Of a DNA stretch of 64,000 nt, positions 42,758 through 52,140 are shown one piece after another; within the stretch, counting starts at the first letter, position 1; each line of letters opens with the position of its first letter. The stretch comes from Candidatus Macondimonas diazotrophica (GTDB lineage Bacteria > Pseudomonadota > Gammaproteobacteria > UBA5335). The position numbers and the translations under genes are program-made. The DNA is taken from assembly GCF_004684205.1 (NCBI RefSeq), contig NZ_SRIO01000005.1, positions 62,001 to 126,000 on the forward strand. The letters are read 5' to 3'. A model generated the notes under the pieces. It did not search any database and had not been told where the DNA came from. It saw nothing but the letters and a program-made list of their open reading frames with translations.

Positions 42758-44593
42758 GTGAAAAACCGGACCGGGCGGCTGTCGCGGCGAGAGCTTCTGC
42801 AATGGGGGGGTGCCCTGGGCTTGGCCATGGGGCTCGCACCGTGGCAGGCGTTGCGCGCCGCTTCGATGTCTTCGCTCGGAAACGGAACCCCGGACGATCC
42901 GCTCGAACTGACCATTGCGCAATGGCCGCTCCGGATCGCCGAGCGCCGCAGCACCGCCGTGGCCCTCAATGGGCAGGTGCCGGGGCCCTTGATCCGGCTG
43001 CGCGAAGGTCAGGATTTCGTGGCGCGGGTCCACAATCGTCTGGATCAGGAGACCTCCATCCACTGGCACGGCCTGCTGCTGCCAGCCGGCATGGATGGCG
43101 TGCCGGGGGTGAGCTTCGCGGGAATCCGTCCCGGCGCGACTTTCACCTACCGGTTTCCCATTCGCCAGCACGGCACCTACTGGTATCACAGCCACAGCGG
43201 CATGCAGGAGCAGCGCGGACACTATGGCGCGCTCATCATCGACCCTGCCGGGCCCGACCCGGTCGCCTTTGAACGCGAACATGTCGTGATCCTGTCGGAC
43301 TGGCTGCACACCGATCCGCATCACATGATGGCGCAGCTCAAACAGCAGAGCGATGCCGACAATTTCCAGAAACCGACGCTGATGAGTCTGGTCGACGAAG
43401 CCCGGCAAAGCACTTGGCGCGCTGCCGTGCGCAACAGGCTCGACTGGGCGGCGATGCGCATGAACCCGAGCGACATCGCCGACATCACCAGCCACAGCTA
43501 CACCTACCTGCTGAACGGGCAGGCATACGATGCGCCGTGGGAAGGCCGGTTCACGCCGGGCGAGCGCGTGCGGCTGCGCATCATCAACGCCGCCAGCATG
43601 AGCTACTTCAACATGCGCATCCCCGGTCTGCGCATGACCGTGGTCCAGGCGGACGGCCAGAACGTGGCGCCGGTGACGGTGGACGAACTGCAGATCGCCG
43701 TGGCCGAAACCTATGATGTCGTCGTGACACCGACCGAGGATCGAGCCTACGCGCTGTTCGCCGAGTCCATGGACCGCAGCGGCTACGCCTGCGGCTTTCT
43801 GAGCCCGCGCCCGGGATTGCGCGCCGAGCTGCCGGCCCTGCGCGCACCGCCACGCCGCACCATGATCGACATGGGCATGGCCCCGCACGCGGGGCATGGG
43901 ATGGACCACGGTGTCGCCGCTGAGGAAACGCAGCGACCGGCCGGCCACCATGGGGTGCCCCCCCATTCACCCGAGGCGCACGGCGAGCCGGTCTCCGGCG
44001 CAGCGCCCCACGTCCATCACGAAGCGGCTGCCAGCGGAGCGCCACTGCCCCGAAGCGAGCCGGGGCCGATCGTGGCCCACCATGGCCCCGACACCCACGG
44101 TCCGGGTAATGCCAGCATTGCCGAGGTGCAGCGCAACCGGCTGGCCGAACCGGGCACCGGCCTAGCCGACGTGAACCATCGCGTGCTGGTTTACACCGAC
44201 CTCAGGCGGCTTGCTCATGATTTCGACGCGCGTCCGCCGGCCCGCGAGCTCGAACTGCATTTGACCGGCCACATGTCGCGCTATCTGTGGTCCTTCGATG
44301 GCCGCAAGTATTCCGACGCCCCGGAACCGATCCACTTCCGCCACGGCGAGCGGCTGCGTCTAATCCTGGTCAACGACACCATGATGGAGCACCCGATCCA
44401 TCTGCACGGCATGTGGATGGAACTCGAAAACGGCCATGGACCTCACATCCCACGCAAGCACACCATCAGCGTCAAGCCGGCCGAACGGCTTTCGGCGCTG
44501 ATCTCCGCCGACGCATCGGGGGACTGGGCTTTTCACTGTCATCTGCTCTATCACATGGATCTGGGCATGTTCCGTGTCGTGCGGGTCGGCTGA
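42758..44593 (+). CDS. Copper-resistance multicopper oxidase CopA/PcoA type
   Basis: Periplasmic multicopper oxidase that oxidises Cu(I). A twin-arginine signal is seen in [19 protein letters not shown] with the cleavage site after LRA. Copper-binding motifs are [13 protein letters not shown] and [12 protein letters not shown] in the first cupredoxin domain and HPIHLHGMW and [13 protein letters not shown] in the last. Residues about 368-455 are a His- and Met-rich linker ([14 protein letters not shown] and several further HH and HXH runs). The start is GTG at 42758 with GGAG 8 bases upstream. copB follows by 10 bases. The 611-residue length is usual. Confidence 0.93.
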   Translation: MKNRTGRLSRRELLQWGGALGLAMGLAPWQALRAASMSSLGNGTPDDPLELTIAQWPLRIAERRSTAVALNGQVPGPLIRLREGQDFVARVHNRLDQETSIHWHGLLLPAGMDGVPGVSFAGIRPGATFTYRFPIRQHGTYWYHSHSGMQEQRGHYGALIIDPAGPDPVAFEREHVVILSDWLHTDPHHMMAQLKQQSDADNFQKPTLMSLVDEARQSTWRAAVRNRLDWAAMRMNPSDIADITSHSYTYLLNGQAYDAPWEGRFTPGERVRLRIINAASMSYFNMRIPGLRMTVVQADGQNVAPVTVDELQIAVAETYDVVVTPTEDRAYALFAESMDRSGYACGFLSPRPGLRAELPALRAPPRRTMIDMGMAPHAGHGMDHGVAAEETQRPAGHHGVPPHSPEAHGEPVSGAAPHVHHEAAASGAPLPRSEPGPIVAHHGPDTHGPGNASIAEVQRNRLAEPGTGLADVNHRVLVYTDLRRLAHDFDARPPARELELHLTGHMSRYLWSFDGRKYSDAPEPIHFRHGERLRLILVNDTMMEHPIHLHGMWMELENGHGPHIPRKHTISVKPAERLSALISADASGDWAFHCHLLYHMDLGMFRVVRVG

Positions 44594-44603
44594 GGGAGGC
44601 GGC

Positions 44604-45386
44604 ATGGGTGTGCAATCAGGGCGCCGGATTCTGCTCGGACTGGCCGCGACGCTCGGCTTCACGGCTCAAGCCGTCGCGGCCGCCGATGCCGACCCGACGA
44701 CGCAGGCAGGAGCTTGGCCAGCGCCCATCGAGGACGATGCGATTTACCACCGCCTGCTCCTCGATCAATTCGAGTACCGTGCCGGCGATGCCGATGAGGC
44801 GGCCTTGGCCTGGGATGTGCTGGGTTGGGTCGGCGGTGACCATCGGCGTCTGTGGCTGGAAAGCGAAGGGCACCATCGCACGCGGGACCACCAAACCGAG
44901 ATCGGTCGACTCGACGTCTATTACGGCCGACTGATTGCACCGTACTGGGATCTTCTAGGCGGGGTCGGCTATCAGCGTCACGCAGGCATGGACGACGACC
45001 CGGAGCGGCTTGCCGCCGTCATTGCGCTGCACGGCCTCTTGCCTTACCGCCTCGAGATCGATGCCACGGCGCGGTTGGATGAACAAGGCCTCCTGACCGG
45101 ACGCCTGGAAGCCGAATCGGAGCTCCTGATCACTCAGCGCCTGATCCTACAGCCGCGCATCGAACTCAGCGCCGCGGCTCGGGAGGATCACGCGTTCGAT
45201 CTCGGTGCCGGACTCACCAGCGCCACGGCGGGCCTGCGCCTGCGCTATGAAATCGATCGGCAGTTCGCCCCCTACGTCGGCTGGTCCTGGACCCGCAAGC
45301 TCGCTGGCACCGCAGATCTGGCGCGCGAGGGCGGTGAGGCCGTCCGCGAGTCGACGCTGGTCACGGGTGTGCGGATCTGGTTCTGA
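44604..45386 (+). CDS. Copper-resistance protein CopB/PcoB, outer membrane
   Basis: An outer-membrane barrel protein of the copper system. The 260-residue precursor has a signal peptide ending at AVAAAD, then family segments LLLDQFEYRAGDADEAALAW, HRRLWLESEG and a closing strand VTGVRIWF with the terminal Phe needed for barrel assembly. The Met/His-rich N-terminal repeats found in many CopB proteins are missing here. The start at 44604 lies after the copA stop. The gene probably shares the multicopper oxidase transcript and may exchange copper with it. Confidence 0.9.
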   Translation: MGVQSGRRILLGLAATLGFTAQAVAAADADPTTQAGAWPAPIEDDAIYHRLLLDQFEYRAGDADEAALAWDVLGWVGGDHRRLWLESEGHHRTRDHQTEIGRLDVYYGRLIAPYWDLLGGVGYQRHAGMDDDPERLAAVIALHGLLPYRLEIDATARLDEQGLLTGRLEAESELLITQRLILQPRIELSAAAREDHAFDLGAGLTSATAGLRLRYEIDRQFAPYVGWSWTRKLAGTADLAREGGEAVRESTLVTGVRIWF

Positions 45387-46001
45387 TCGGGCGCGCCGAT
45401 GATGCGACCGGGATCGCTCATGACGATTCAAAGTCCAGCTCCCGATCCATCGCCGCCGGGTCGCTCGCCGGCCCCGTGCTGGATATCATCGGACCACCCG
45501 ACCATGCTGCAACCGCCCGACAATGCGGGGCACAGTGCCGCCGACACTGGGTAACGCGGGCCTGTGGCTGCGCGCCTGGATATTGACGGCTTGGCAAATC
45601 TGTTGCCCGCCGATCATACCCGCTGCCTGCCATGGGGCCGCATCGAAACGACCACGGCCGATTCGCCCAGGCCGATCCAGGCGACCGGATCCATGCGCCA
45701 ACAGCCGCGCCGGGACGTCGGGATTACTGCGCCGTATCGCTTCATGCGTGGTCCGGATCTGCAAACTGAGCGCCATCGCTGCTACCGACGAGCGCCGAAC
45801 CGCCGCACTTGGAAGTCTGCCATGGGCCTCGGGCTTGGGCACGCCAATCAGACGATACCCTGCCATCGACGCATGATCGGCGCCACGCCACGCGACCTCT
45901 CCCGGTCTATTTGATGACGGCGCGTTGCGTTTGTCAGGGCGTCTTTCTTGCGACCCTCCCGGATCGATCCGGGAGCTTCCATCCGCTCAGGAGAAATCTT
46001 C
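45387..46001. other. 615-base region without a recognisable gene
   Basis: Several open frames of 70-126 codons exist on both strands, but none shows a convincing ribosome-binding site, domain or family resemblance, and they overlap each other. A 20-base perfect palindrome lies at 45956-45975. The GC content is lower than in neighbouring genes over parts of it. It could be decayed coding DNA. Confidence 0.5.
45956..45975. repeat. Perfect 20-base palindrome
   Basis: CTCCCGGATCGATCCGGGAG reads the same on both strands without a spacer. It sits 26 bases before the ATG at 46002, between a weakly coding region and a probable small gene. No T-run follows it, so it is more likely an operator or a chance repeat than a terminator. 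Confidence 0.6.
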
Positions 46002-46387
46002 ATGAAAGTCCCCGACCGGACTCGCCTGATCCAGACGACCGATGATGTCGTGCGCTACGCCACGCGCATCGGCCTGCTCAAGGCGGCACGCAATCCGGAC
46101 AATCGGGATCGACGTTTCTCCGAAGCCGGCCGGCCTCGACCGTTTGCTTCATTCGCCGTGCGCGCGCCCTGGGGGGTGCGCTCGAGGACATCGCGTTGCT
46201 GCTGCAGCGGCTGGAAGGCGGCGAAGCCTCCGGGGAATGGCTGCATGATTGGCTCGTGGCCCGTCGTCGCCATACCCGGCAAACGCGGGCACAACGCCAC
46301 AGTCAGGTCAGTCAGCTCGACCCGCTGGTGGCGAAAGCCGCCCGACCCAGACCGGTCGAATGCGCGCTGCCCGAGGTGACCCGATGA
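46002..46387 (+). pseudogene. Small unrecognised gene, probably frameshifted
   Basis: AGGAG lies 7 bases before the ATG at 46002, and the first 45 codons (MKVPDRTRLIQTTDDVVRYA and on) use codons like the neighbouring genes. After about 46130 the frame degrades into a Cys/Trp/Arg/Pro-rich stretch, whereas a different frame becomes protein-like (LEDIALLLQRLEGGEASGEW) and ends with TGA at 46387. A run of six G at 46170-46175 is a likely place for a base loss. One explanation is a single short gene with one or two frameshifts; another is two unrelated open frames. I cannot assign a function. Confidence 0.35.
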
Positions 46388-46489
46388 CTGACCGCACAAG
46401 GGCAGGCGTTTCAGCCGGCCGGTTGGCGGGCCTGCCGAACGGACGCTATGGTGTGACTTCGGTGAGCGCATCCAGGCAGGAGCATGGCC

Positions 46490-48187
46490 ATGCTCGATGA
46501 ATTCCTCCATGAACCCCGCGTGGCCTATTTCTCCATGGAAATCGCGCTGCGCAACGAAATCCCCACCTATGCCGGTGGCCTGGGCGTGCTTGCGGGGGAC
46601 ACGGTCCGCGCAGCAGCGGATCTGACACTGCCTTTGGTGGCCGTAAGCCTGATCAGCCGAGAAGGCTATTTCCGGCAGGAACTCGATGCGCAGGGCCGGC
46701 AGGTCGAGCAGCCGGCGTCCTGGAACCCGGCGGCATTCGCCCGACCGCTCGACGCCAAGATTGCCGTGTCGATCGACAGTCAACCGGTCTGGATCGGCGC
46801 CTGGCTGTATGTCCTCGAAGGCCACATGGGTGGGCGCCAACCGGTGTTGCTGCTCGACACCGATCTTGCGGAAAACAGTCCGGAAAATCGCGCCATCACC
46901 CATTTTCTCTACGGCGGGGACGAACGTTACCGGCTCAAGCAGGAAATCGTCCTGGGTATCGGCGGGGTTCGGATGCTGCAGGCGCTTGGATTTAGAGATA
47001 TTCGCCAGTATCACATGAACGAAGGTCACTCGGCTCTGCTGGGGTTGGAACTGCTGCGCCGCTACAGTTATCCGCCAGAAGGCCTGCGTCCGGGCGAATC
47101 GCCCTACGATCTGCCGCGGGTGCGCGAGCAGTGCAACTTCACCACCCATACCCCGGTGGAAGCGGGTCACGACCGCTTCACCTATGACCTGGTTCGGCAG
47201 GTGCTCAACCATCCCATCGACGAGGCCACGCTCAAGCATCTGGCGGGTGAGGACAATCTCAACATGACCCGTCTGGCGCTCAATCTCAGCGAGTATGTGA
47301 ACGGCGTGGCCGAGCGGCACGCCGAGGTTTCGCAGCGCATGTTCCCCAGCTATCACATTCATGCCATCACCAACGGTGTACATCCCTTCACGTGGACAGC
47401 CGAATCCTTCCGGAAGCTTTATGACCGCTATCTGCCGGGCTGGTGTCACGAGCCGGAGCGGCTGGTGCGCGCCGATTGCTCCCTGCCCGATGACGGCATC
47501 TGGAACGCCCATAGCGACGCCAAGCGAGCGCTGATCGAACACGTGCAACAGCGAACCGGCGTGGCCTTGGATGCCCAACAGCCGGTGATCGGATTCGCCC
47601 GGCGCATGACCGCATACAAGCGGCCCGACCTGCTCTTCACCGACATCGAACGCCTGAAAGCCATTGCACACCGCTATCCCTTCCAGATCGTCCTGGCGGG
47701 CAAGGCACACCCGCATGATGAAGGGGGCAAACGACTCATCGAGCAATTGCATCGCCATGCCCGGACCCTGGCCGATACGCTGCCAATCGCCTATCTCCCG
47801 GAATACGATCTGGATACGGCCCGGTTGCTGACCGCGGGTGCCGACATCTGGCTCAACACACCGCTGCGCCCGCTGGAGGCTTCTGGAACGAGCGGCATGA
47901 AGGCCGCCTTCAACGGCGTGCCGTCACTCAGCATCCTCGACGGCTGGTGGATCGAAGGGTGTATCGAAGGCGTCACCGGATGGGCCATCGGCGATCATGC
48001 GGACACCAGCGACGGCGATGCCCGTGCGCTCTACGACAAGCTCGAACGAACCGTGTTGCCGCTGTTCCATGACGGCGGCGATGCTGGCTGGATCGCTCTG
48101 ATGCGCGGCGCGATCAGCAAGAACGCCAGCTACTTCAACAGCCATCGCATGATGCGTCGCTATGCCACCGAGGCCTATATTCGCTGA
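46490..48187 (+). CDS. Alpha-glucan phosphorylase, short form
   Basis: Pyridoxal-phosphate enzyme that releases glucose-1-phosphate from glucans. The 565-residue protein belongs to the short alpha-glucan phosphorylase subfamily: it begins with FSMEIALRNEIPTYAGGLGV and carries NEGHSALLGLE, FTTHTPVEAGHDRF, and the PLP-lysine region EASGTSGMKAAFNGVPSLSI. AGGAG is 7 bases before the ATG at 46490, whereas the ATG at 46484 would leave only 1 base, so 46490 is preferred. No other glycogen genes lie in the window. A long open frame on the opposite strand is an artefact. Confidence 0.92.
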   Translation: MLDEFLHEPRVAYFSMEIALRNEIPTYAGGLGVLAGDTVRAAADLTLPLVAVSLISREGYFRQELDAQGRQVEQPASWNPAAFARPLDAKIAVSIDSQPVWIGAWLYVLEGHMGGRQPVLLLDTDLAENSPENRAITHFLYGGDERYRLKQEIVLGIGGVRMLQALGFRDIRQYHMNEGHSALLGLELLRRYSYPPEGLRPGESPYDLPRVREQCNFTTHTPVEAGHDRFTYDLVRQVLNHPIDEATLKHLAGEDNLNMTRLALNLSEYVNGVAERHAEVSQRMFPSYHIHAITNGVHPFTWTAESFRKLYDRYLPGWCHEPERLVRADCSLPDDGIWNAHSDAKRALIEHVQQRTGVALDAQQPVIGFARRMTAYKRPDLLFTDIERLKAIAHRYPFQIVLAGKAHPHDEGGKRLIEQLHRHARTLADTLPIAYLPEYDLDTARLLTAGADIWLNTPLRPLEASGTSGMKAAFNGVPSLSILDGWWIEGCIEGVTGWAIGDHADTSDGDARALYDKLERTVLPLFHDGGDAGWIALMRGAISKNASYFNSHRMMRRYATEAYIR

Positions 48188-48373
48188 TCCCAGGGCTCGA
48201 CATCCATCGATTGAGATCCGGCCAATCAAACCCTATGGTTCGGGAAACAACCGGCGGACATGCACCGTCATCAGCCTGCTCGAAGAAACGCTGCATCAAC
48301 GACGCATGTGATTCCGACGAGAAACCCGCGCACCCATTGGCTTGAGGAGGACGCCCACCGGGCGGGCCACCGG

Positions 48374-49033
48374 CTAGCGGTCAGCGTCGGTGCGGATCAA
48401 GAGCGCATCCATCCCGTTGGACTTCAGCTGCGCCTTGGTGGCTTCGACCCGCTGCAGATCGGTCAGCGGCCCGATACGAACCCGATGCCAGGTCTCGCCG
48501 CTGCCCAGCGTGGCCACTTCGATGCGGGCTTCCAGCCCCAATAGAGCGAGGCTGGCCTTGACCCGGTCGGCGTCCTCGAATTTGCGATAAGACCCGACCT
48601 GGAGGATGTATCGTGCCGATGGAGACGCGGCAGGAGGCGGTGCAGGTGCCGGCGAGGTCGTCGCCACGCTTGGCGGCTTGGGCTCCTCGGGCATGGGGAT
48701 GACGACTTCGCCTTCCTTGAGCAGCTCGTAGAAATCGTAGCGCTCCTGGTCCGGTGCGGCGAACGGGGGATCGGACGCTTCGGGTTCGGCCCCCTTGTCC
48801 GGCGTCGCCTGGACCGCCGGCCGTTCCTGCCCCACCGGCCCCGGTGCGGGCACCAGTCGCGATGGCTTGTTCTGACTGATATAGAACACGGCCGCACCCG
48901 CCACGCCCAAGGCCAAGCCGAGCAATAGCCAAGCCCAGCCGGGAAGGCCTCCCCCGATGTTCCGTTGAACGGGGCGCCGCCGGTTATGGACGACGCGCCG
49001 CGCAGTCCGATCGGAGCGGGAGCGGCCAGCCAT
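48374..49033 (-). CDS. SPOR-domain inner-membrane protein
   Basis: A 219-residue bitopic protein with a short basic cytoplasmic tail (MAGRSRSDRTARRVVHNRRR), one membrane segment at about residues 33-53, a proline-rich periplasmic linker and a C-terminal SPOR domain from about residue 140 (ARYILQVGSYRKFEDADRVK). SPOR domains bind denuded septal peptidoglycan, so a role at the division site, as for FtsN- or DedD-like proteins, is expected. It starts 2 bases after the argS stop; argS-SPOR order is also found in Pseudomonas. Confidence 0.9.
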   Translation of the reverse strand: MAGRSRSDRTARRVVHNRRRPVQRNIGGGLPGWAWLLLGLALGVAGAAVFYISQNKPSRLVPAPGPVGQERPAVQATPDKGAEPEASDPPFAAPDQERYDFYELLKEGEVVIPMPEEPKPPSVATTSPAPAPPPAASPSARYILQVGSYRKFEDADRVKASLALLGLEARIEVATLGSGETWHRVRIGPLTDLQRVEATKAQLKSNGMDALLIRTDADR

Positions 49034-49035
49034 CT

Positions 49036-50784
49036 TTACATCCGCTCCGGAGCCGACACACCGAGCAACGCAAGGCCATTGCGCAAGACCTGACGCACGC
49101 TGGCAATCAGGCACAAACGCGCATTGCGCACCGCCGAATCGGCGACCAGAAAGGTCTCGGCGTTATAGTACGCGTGAAAATCCTGCGCCAGATCGCGCAG
49201 ATAGTGTGCGATGTGATGGGGGGCGTGCTGCCGGGCGGCAACCTCGATTGTTTCGGGATAGCGCGCCAGCATGACCATCAACGCCCTTTCATGTGTGCTA
49301 TCCAGCTTGGGCAACTCTGCGGCCGCGGGCTCGAAATGCTCGCCTCGCTCGGCCAACTGGTTGAACACGCTACAGACCCGGGCGTGTGCATACTGGACAT
49401 AGTAGACCGGATTATCGGCGCTTTGCGACTTGGCAAGCTCCAAATCGAAATCCAGATGCTGTTCATGCGAGCGCAGTACATAAAAGAAACGCGCCGCGTC
49501 GTTGCCGACTTCCTCCCGCAGTTCGCGTAGCGTCACGAACTCGCCAGCCCGCGTGGACATGGATACCTTTTGCTTGCCGCGGTAGAGGATGGCGAACTGA
49601 ATCAGCAACACGGTGAGCCGGTCGGTGTCCTCGCCCAAGGCAGCCAGCGCCGCTTTCACACGCGGCACATAGCCGTGATGATCCGCACCCCACAGGTCGA
49701 TAATGCGGTCGTAGCCACGCCGATATTTGTCCAGATGATAGGCGATGTCCGCCGCGAAATAGGTCGGCACGCCGTTTTCACGCACCACGACCCGATCCTT
49801 CTCATCCCCGAATTCGGTGGCGCAAAACCAGAGCGCACCCTCCCGGATTTCGGTATGGCGGCTTTCACGCAGGGTTTGCAGCGCTGACTCGAGCGCGCCA
49901 CTGGACCCCAGGCTGCGTTCGGAATACCACCGGTCATAGGTCACACCGAACTCGGCCAGATCGTCCCGGATATCCCCCAAAATGGCCTCGAGACCCATGT
50001 TGAAGACCCGTGCATACCCGGATTCGCCGAGCAGCGCCCGAGCCCGGGCGACCATCGCATCGATATAGACCTCGCGATCACCGCCATCGGGTTCATCCGG
50101 TGGCAATCCGTCCAATACCTTCGCCGACGGCTGTCGCAGCGCCTCGCCCTCGCGCGCCAGCAGATCATGCGCGATCGGTAGCAGATAGTCCCCACGGTAA
50201 GCGTTGGCCGGAAACGGCAGGGTTTCGCCACACGCCTCGAGATATCGCAGCCAGACGCTCGCGGCGAGAATGTCCATCTGGCGCCCGGCGTCATTGATGT
50301 AATACTCGCGCTCGACCTGATAGCCGGCGGTACGCAGTACATTGGCGAGACTGGCCCCGTAGGCCGCCCCGCGGCCATGGCCCACGTGCAGCGGCCCCGT
50401 CGGATTGGCGGACACGAACTCCAGCAAGAGACGCTGCCCGCACCCCAGATCGATTTCCCCATACCGATCACCGAGCATGAGAATGTCTTTGACCGCTTGA
50501 TGATAGGCCGACGGATGGAGATGTATGTTGACGAACCCAGGCCCGGCCACGGTGACCTTGGCAACCTGCGGATTGTCCGGCAGCGCACCGACCAGCGCGT
50601 CGGCAAGCTCGCGGGGCTTGCGGCTGCACTTGGGCGCCGCGATCAGCGCCCAATTGGTGGCGAAATCCCCATGGGCGGGATCACGCGTGCGGTCGAGTTG
50701 CAGCGGCAGAGCGCGGGCGGCATCGGGACAATCGGGAAGCTGAGCAATGGCCTCGGACAGCCACTGCGCGATCGCGTGTTTCAA
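49036..50784 (-). CDS. argS: Arginyl-tRNA synthetase
   Basis: Charges tRNA-Arg. The 582-residue protein is a class I synthetase: the HIGH motif is seen as FVSANPTGPLHVGHGRGAAYG and the KMSKS equivalent as KQKVSMSTRAGEF. The N-terminal Add-1 domain and the C-terminal anticodon-binding domain (PVYYVQYAHARVCSVFNQLA) are present. It is transcribed with the SPOR gene. The 43 bases between its start and msrB contain no obvious terminator. Confidence 0.97.
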   Translation of the reverse strand: MKHAIAQWLSEAIAQLPDCPDAARALPLQLDRTRDPAHGDFATNWALIAAPKCSRKPRELADALVGALPDNPQVAKVTVAGPGFVNIHLHPSAYHQAVKDILMLGDRYGEIDLGCGQRLLLEFVSANPTGPLHVGHGRGAAYGASLANVLRTAGYQVEREYYINDAGRQMDILAASVWLRYLEACGETLPFPANAYRGDYLLPIAHDLLAREGEALRQPSAKVLDGLPPDEPDGGDREVYIDAMVARARALLGESGYARVFNMGLEAILGDIRDDLAEFGVTYDRWYSERSLGSSGALESALQTLRESRHTEIREGALWFCATEFGDEKDRVVVRENGVPTYFAADIAYHLDKYRRGYDRIIDLWGADHHGYVPRVKAALAALGEDTDRLTVLLIQFAILYRGKQKVSMSTRAGEFVTLRELREEVGNDAARFFYVLRSHEQHLDFDLELAKSQSADNPVYYVQYAHARVCSVFNQLAERGEHFEPAAAELPKLDSTHERALMVMLARYPETIEVAARQHAPHHIAHYLRDLAQDFHAYYNAETFLVADSAVRNARLCLIASVRQVLRNGLALLGVSAPERM

Positions 50785-50827
50785 AGTTCAACCTCAAAGC
50801 CGAAGTAGGGCCAAAAGCGCAATGGTA

Positions 50828-51253
50828 TCAGCGGTCCGGCGACTTGTTGAGCGGCCCCTCCCCGTCCCGTTCCAGATCCAATGCAGCGGAATTGATGCAG
50901 TAACGGAATCCGGTTGGCGCGGGTCCGTCCGGAAACACATGACCAAGATGCGCCTCACACCGGGCGCAACGCACTTCGATACGCCGCATCCCGTGGCTGG
51001 TATCCTCATGCCGCGTGACGGCGTCCTCAGACACCGGCTGCCAGAAGCTGGGCCAACCCGACCCCGAATCGTACTTGCTTGTCGAGGTAAACAAGGGCGC
51101 ATTGCAGCAAACACAACGGTACAAGCCCGCGTCCTTGCAGTCGTGATAGATACCCGTGAAGGCCGGCTCGGTACCACCCTGTCGGGTGATGCGATACTGT
51201 TCGGGACTGAGTCGCGCCCGCCAGTCCTCGTCGTTCTGGGGAAGAGATTCCAT
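50828..51253 (-). CDS. msrB: Peptide methionine-(R)-S-oxide reductase
   Basis: Repairs oxidised methionine (R form) in proteins. The 141-residue protein has two CxxC pairs that bind structural zinc (CVCC, then CARC), the [11 protein letters not shown] motif, the GHVF motif and catalytic Cys in the [13 protein letters not shown]-terminal motif. No MsrA domain is fused. The nearest gene upstream on the same strand is separated by a strong terminator, so msrB must have its own promoter in the 50-base gap or be read from within the terminator region. Confidence 0.96.
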   Translation of the reverse strand: MESLPQNDEDWRARLSPEQYRITRQGGTEPAFTGIYHDCKDAGLYRCVCCNAPLFTSTSKYDSGSGWPSFWQPVSEDAVTRHEDTSHGMRRIEVRCARCEAHLGHVFPDGPAPTGFRYCINSAALDLERDGEGPLNKSPDR

Positions 51254-51323
51254 GGCCGTACTCCCGACGGTAAACCGGCCCTCAGAATAGCAGGGCCGAA
51301 TCAGTCAGGGGATGCCGTCACAT

Positions 51324-51349
51324 AAAAAAAGCGGCCCGTGACGGGCCGC
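51324..51349 (-). terminator. Rho-independent terminator after the small outer-membrane protein gene
   Basis: On the minus strand GCGGCCCGT-CACGGGCCGC forms a nearly perfect hairpin (51349-51331) followed by seven T. It lies 28 bases after the stop of the outer-membrane protein gene and separates it from msrB. Confidence 0.88.
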
Positions 51350-51377
51350 TCTCGGATCGGCGAGATCCCGATCTCGA

Positions 51378-51899
51378 TCAGAAGTAGTAAACAGCACCCA
51401 CGGTCCCGGTCACGCCTTCGCTCTGGGCATCCAGATCATCGGAATCTTCATAACGGTAGCCGACTTCGAAGTTCAGGCCCAGTTCGGGCAGGCCGCTCAG
51501 CATGAACTCGGCACCCACGGCCGGAAAGACGAACCAGCCGTCGGTTTCCGCATCACCTGCAGGGGTTTCCAGCTCGGCGCTGGCAAAGCCGGCTTCCAGG
51601 GATACCAGGAACTTGCTGTTCTCACGAACGACGGGGGCGAAAATGCCCTTCACGCCAACCGCGTAGCTGGTCAGTTCGTCGTTACCCTGCTCATCATTCT
51701 GATAGTAGAGGGTGCCTTGCATACCGGCTTCTTCGGTGAGCCAATAGCGACCGGCGAAGGCCACGGCATCTTCTTCGATAATCTTGCTCAGACCGAGGCC
51801 AAACTTGCCGGCGGTTTCCGTTGCCATTGCGGCGGGAGTCGCGACAACAGCGGCCAGGGCGACGGCCGGGAACACGAGCTTGCGTTGCATGGTGCTCAT
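51378..51899 (-). CDS. Small outer-membrane beta-barrel protein
   Basis: A 173-residue precursor with a signal peptide (about residues 1-27, ending AMA before TETAGKFGLGL) and a mature part of eight or so amphipathic strands ending in AVYYF, a terminal aromatic residue as required for barrel insertion. The start at 51899 has AGAGGG upstream; an ATG at 51890 is possible. Regions GRYWLTEEAGMQGTLYYQND and LGLNFEVGYRYEDSDD resemble the outer-membrane beta-barrel (OprF/OmpA-like barrel) families in general, but I cannot assign a function. It is a stand-alone gene with its own terminator. Confidence 0.85.
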   Translation of the reverse strand: MSTMQRKLVFPAVALAAVVATPAAMATETAGKFGLGLSKIIEEDAVAFAGRYWLTEEAGMQGTLYYQNDEQGNDELTSYAVGVKGIFAPVVRENSKFLVSLEAGFASAELETPAGDAETDGWFVFPAVGAEFMLSGLPELGLNFEVGYRYEDSDDLDAQSEGVTGTVGAVYYF

Positions 51900-52140
51900 C
51901 TCAAAACCCTCTCTCGTTGGTGAATTTGTAGGCCCGGCAGCGTTACTTGGAGGCCAATCCTGCATGCTCGACAGGTCGGCGTACACTACCGTCTTTTTGA
52001 TGGAGCGAAGCAAGGCATGTTGAGCATTGTCTGCCCAGCCAAGCGATGTCATGGTAAGGTCTTATGCGTGGATACGCAATAAACCTCATAAACTTCTTTA
52101 TATACCGGTCGGTGCCTTTGAGCTCCGGGAGAATGTGCTC

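Noticed and set aside
45486-45866. 126-codon minus-strand open frame
   Set aside because: No ribosome-binding site, many competing frames in the same stretch, and no family resemblance; left as unassigned DNA.
46055-47758. 567-codon open frame on the minus strand
   Set aside because: It lies entirely antisense to the glucan phosphorylase gene, has no ribosome-binding site or family resemblance, and is explained by the GC-rich codon pattern of that gene.
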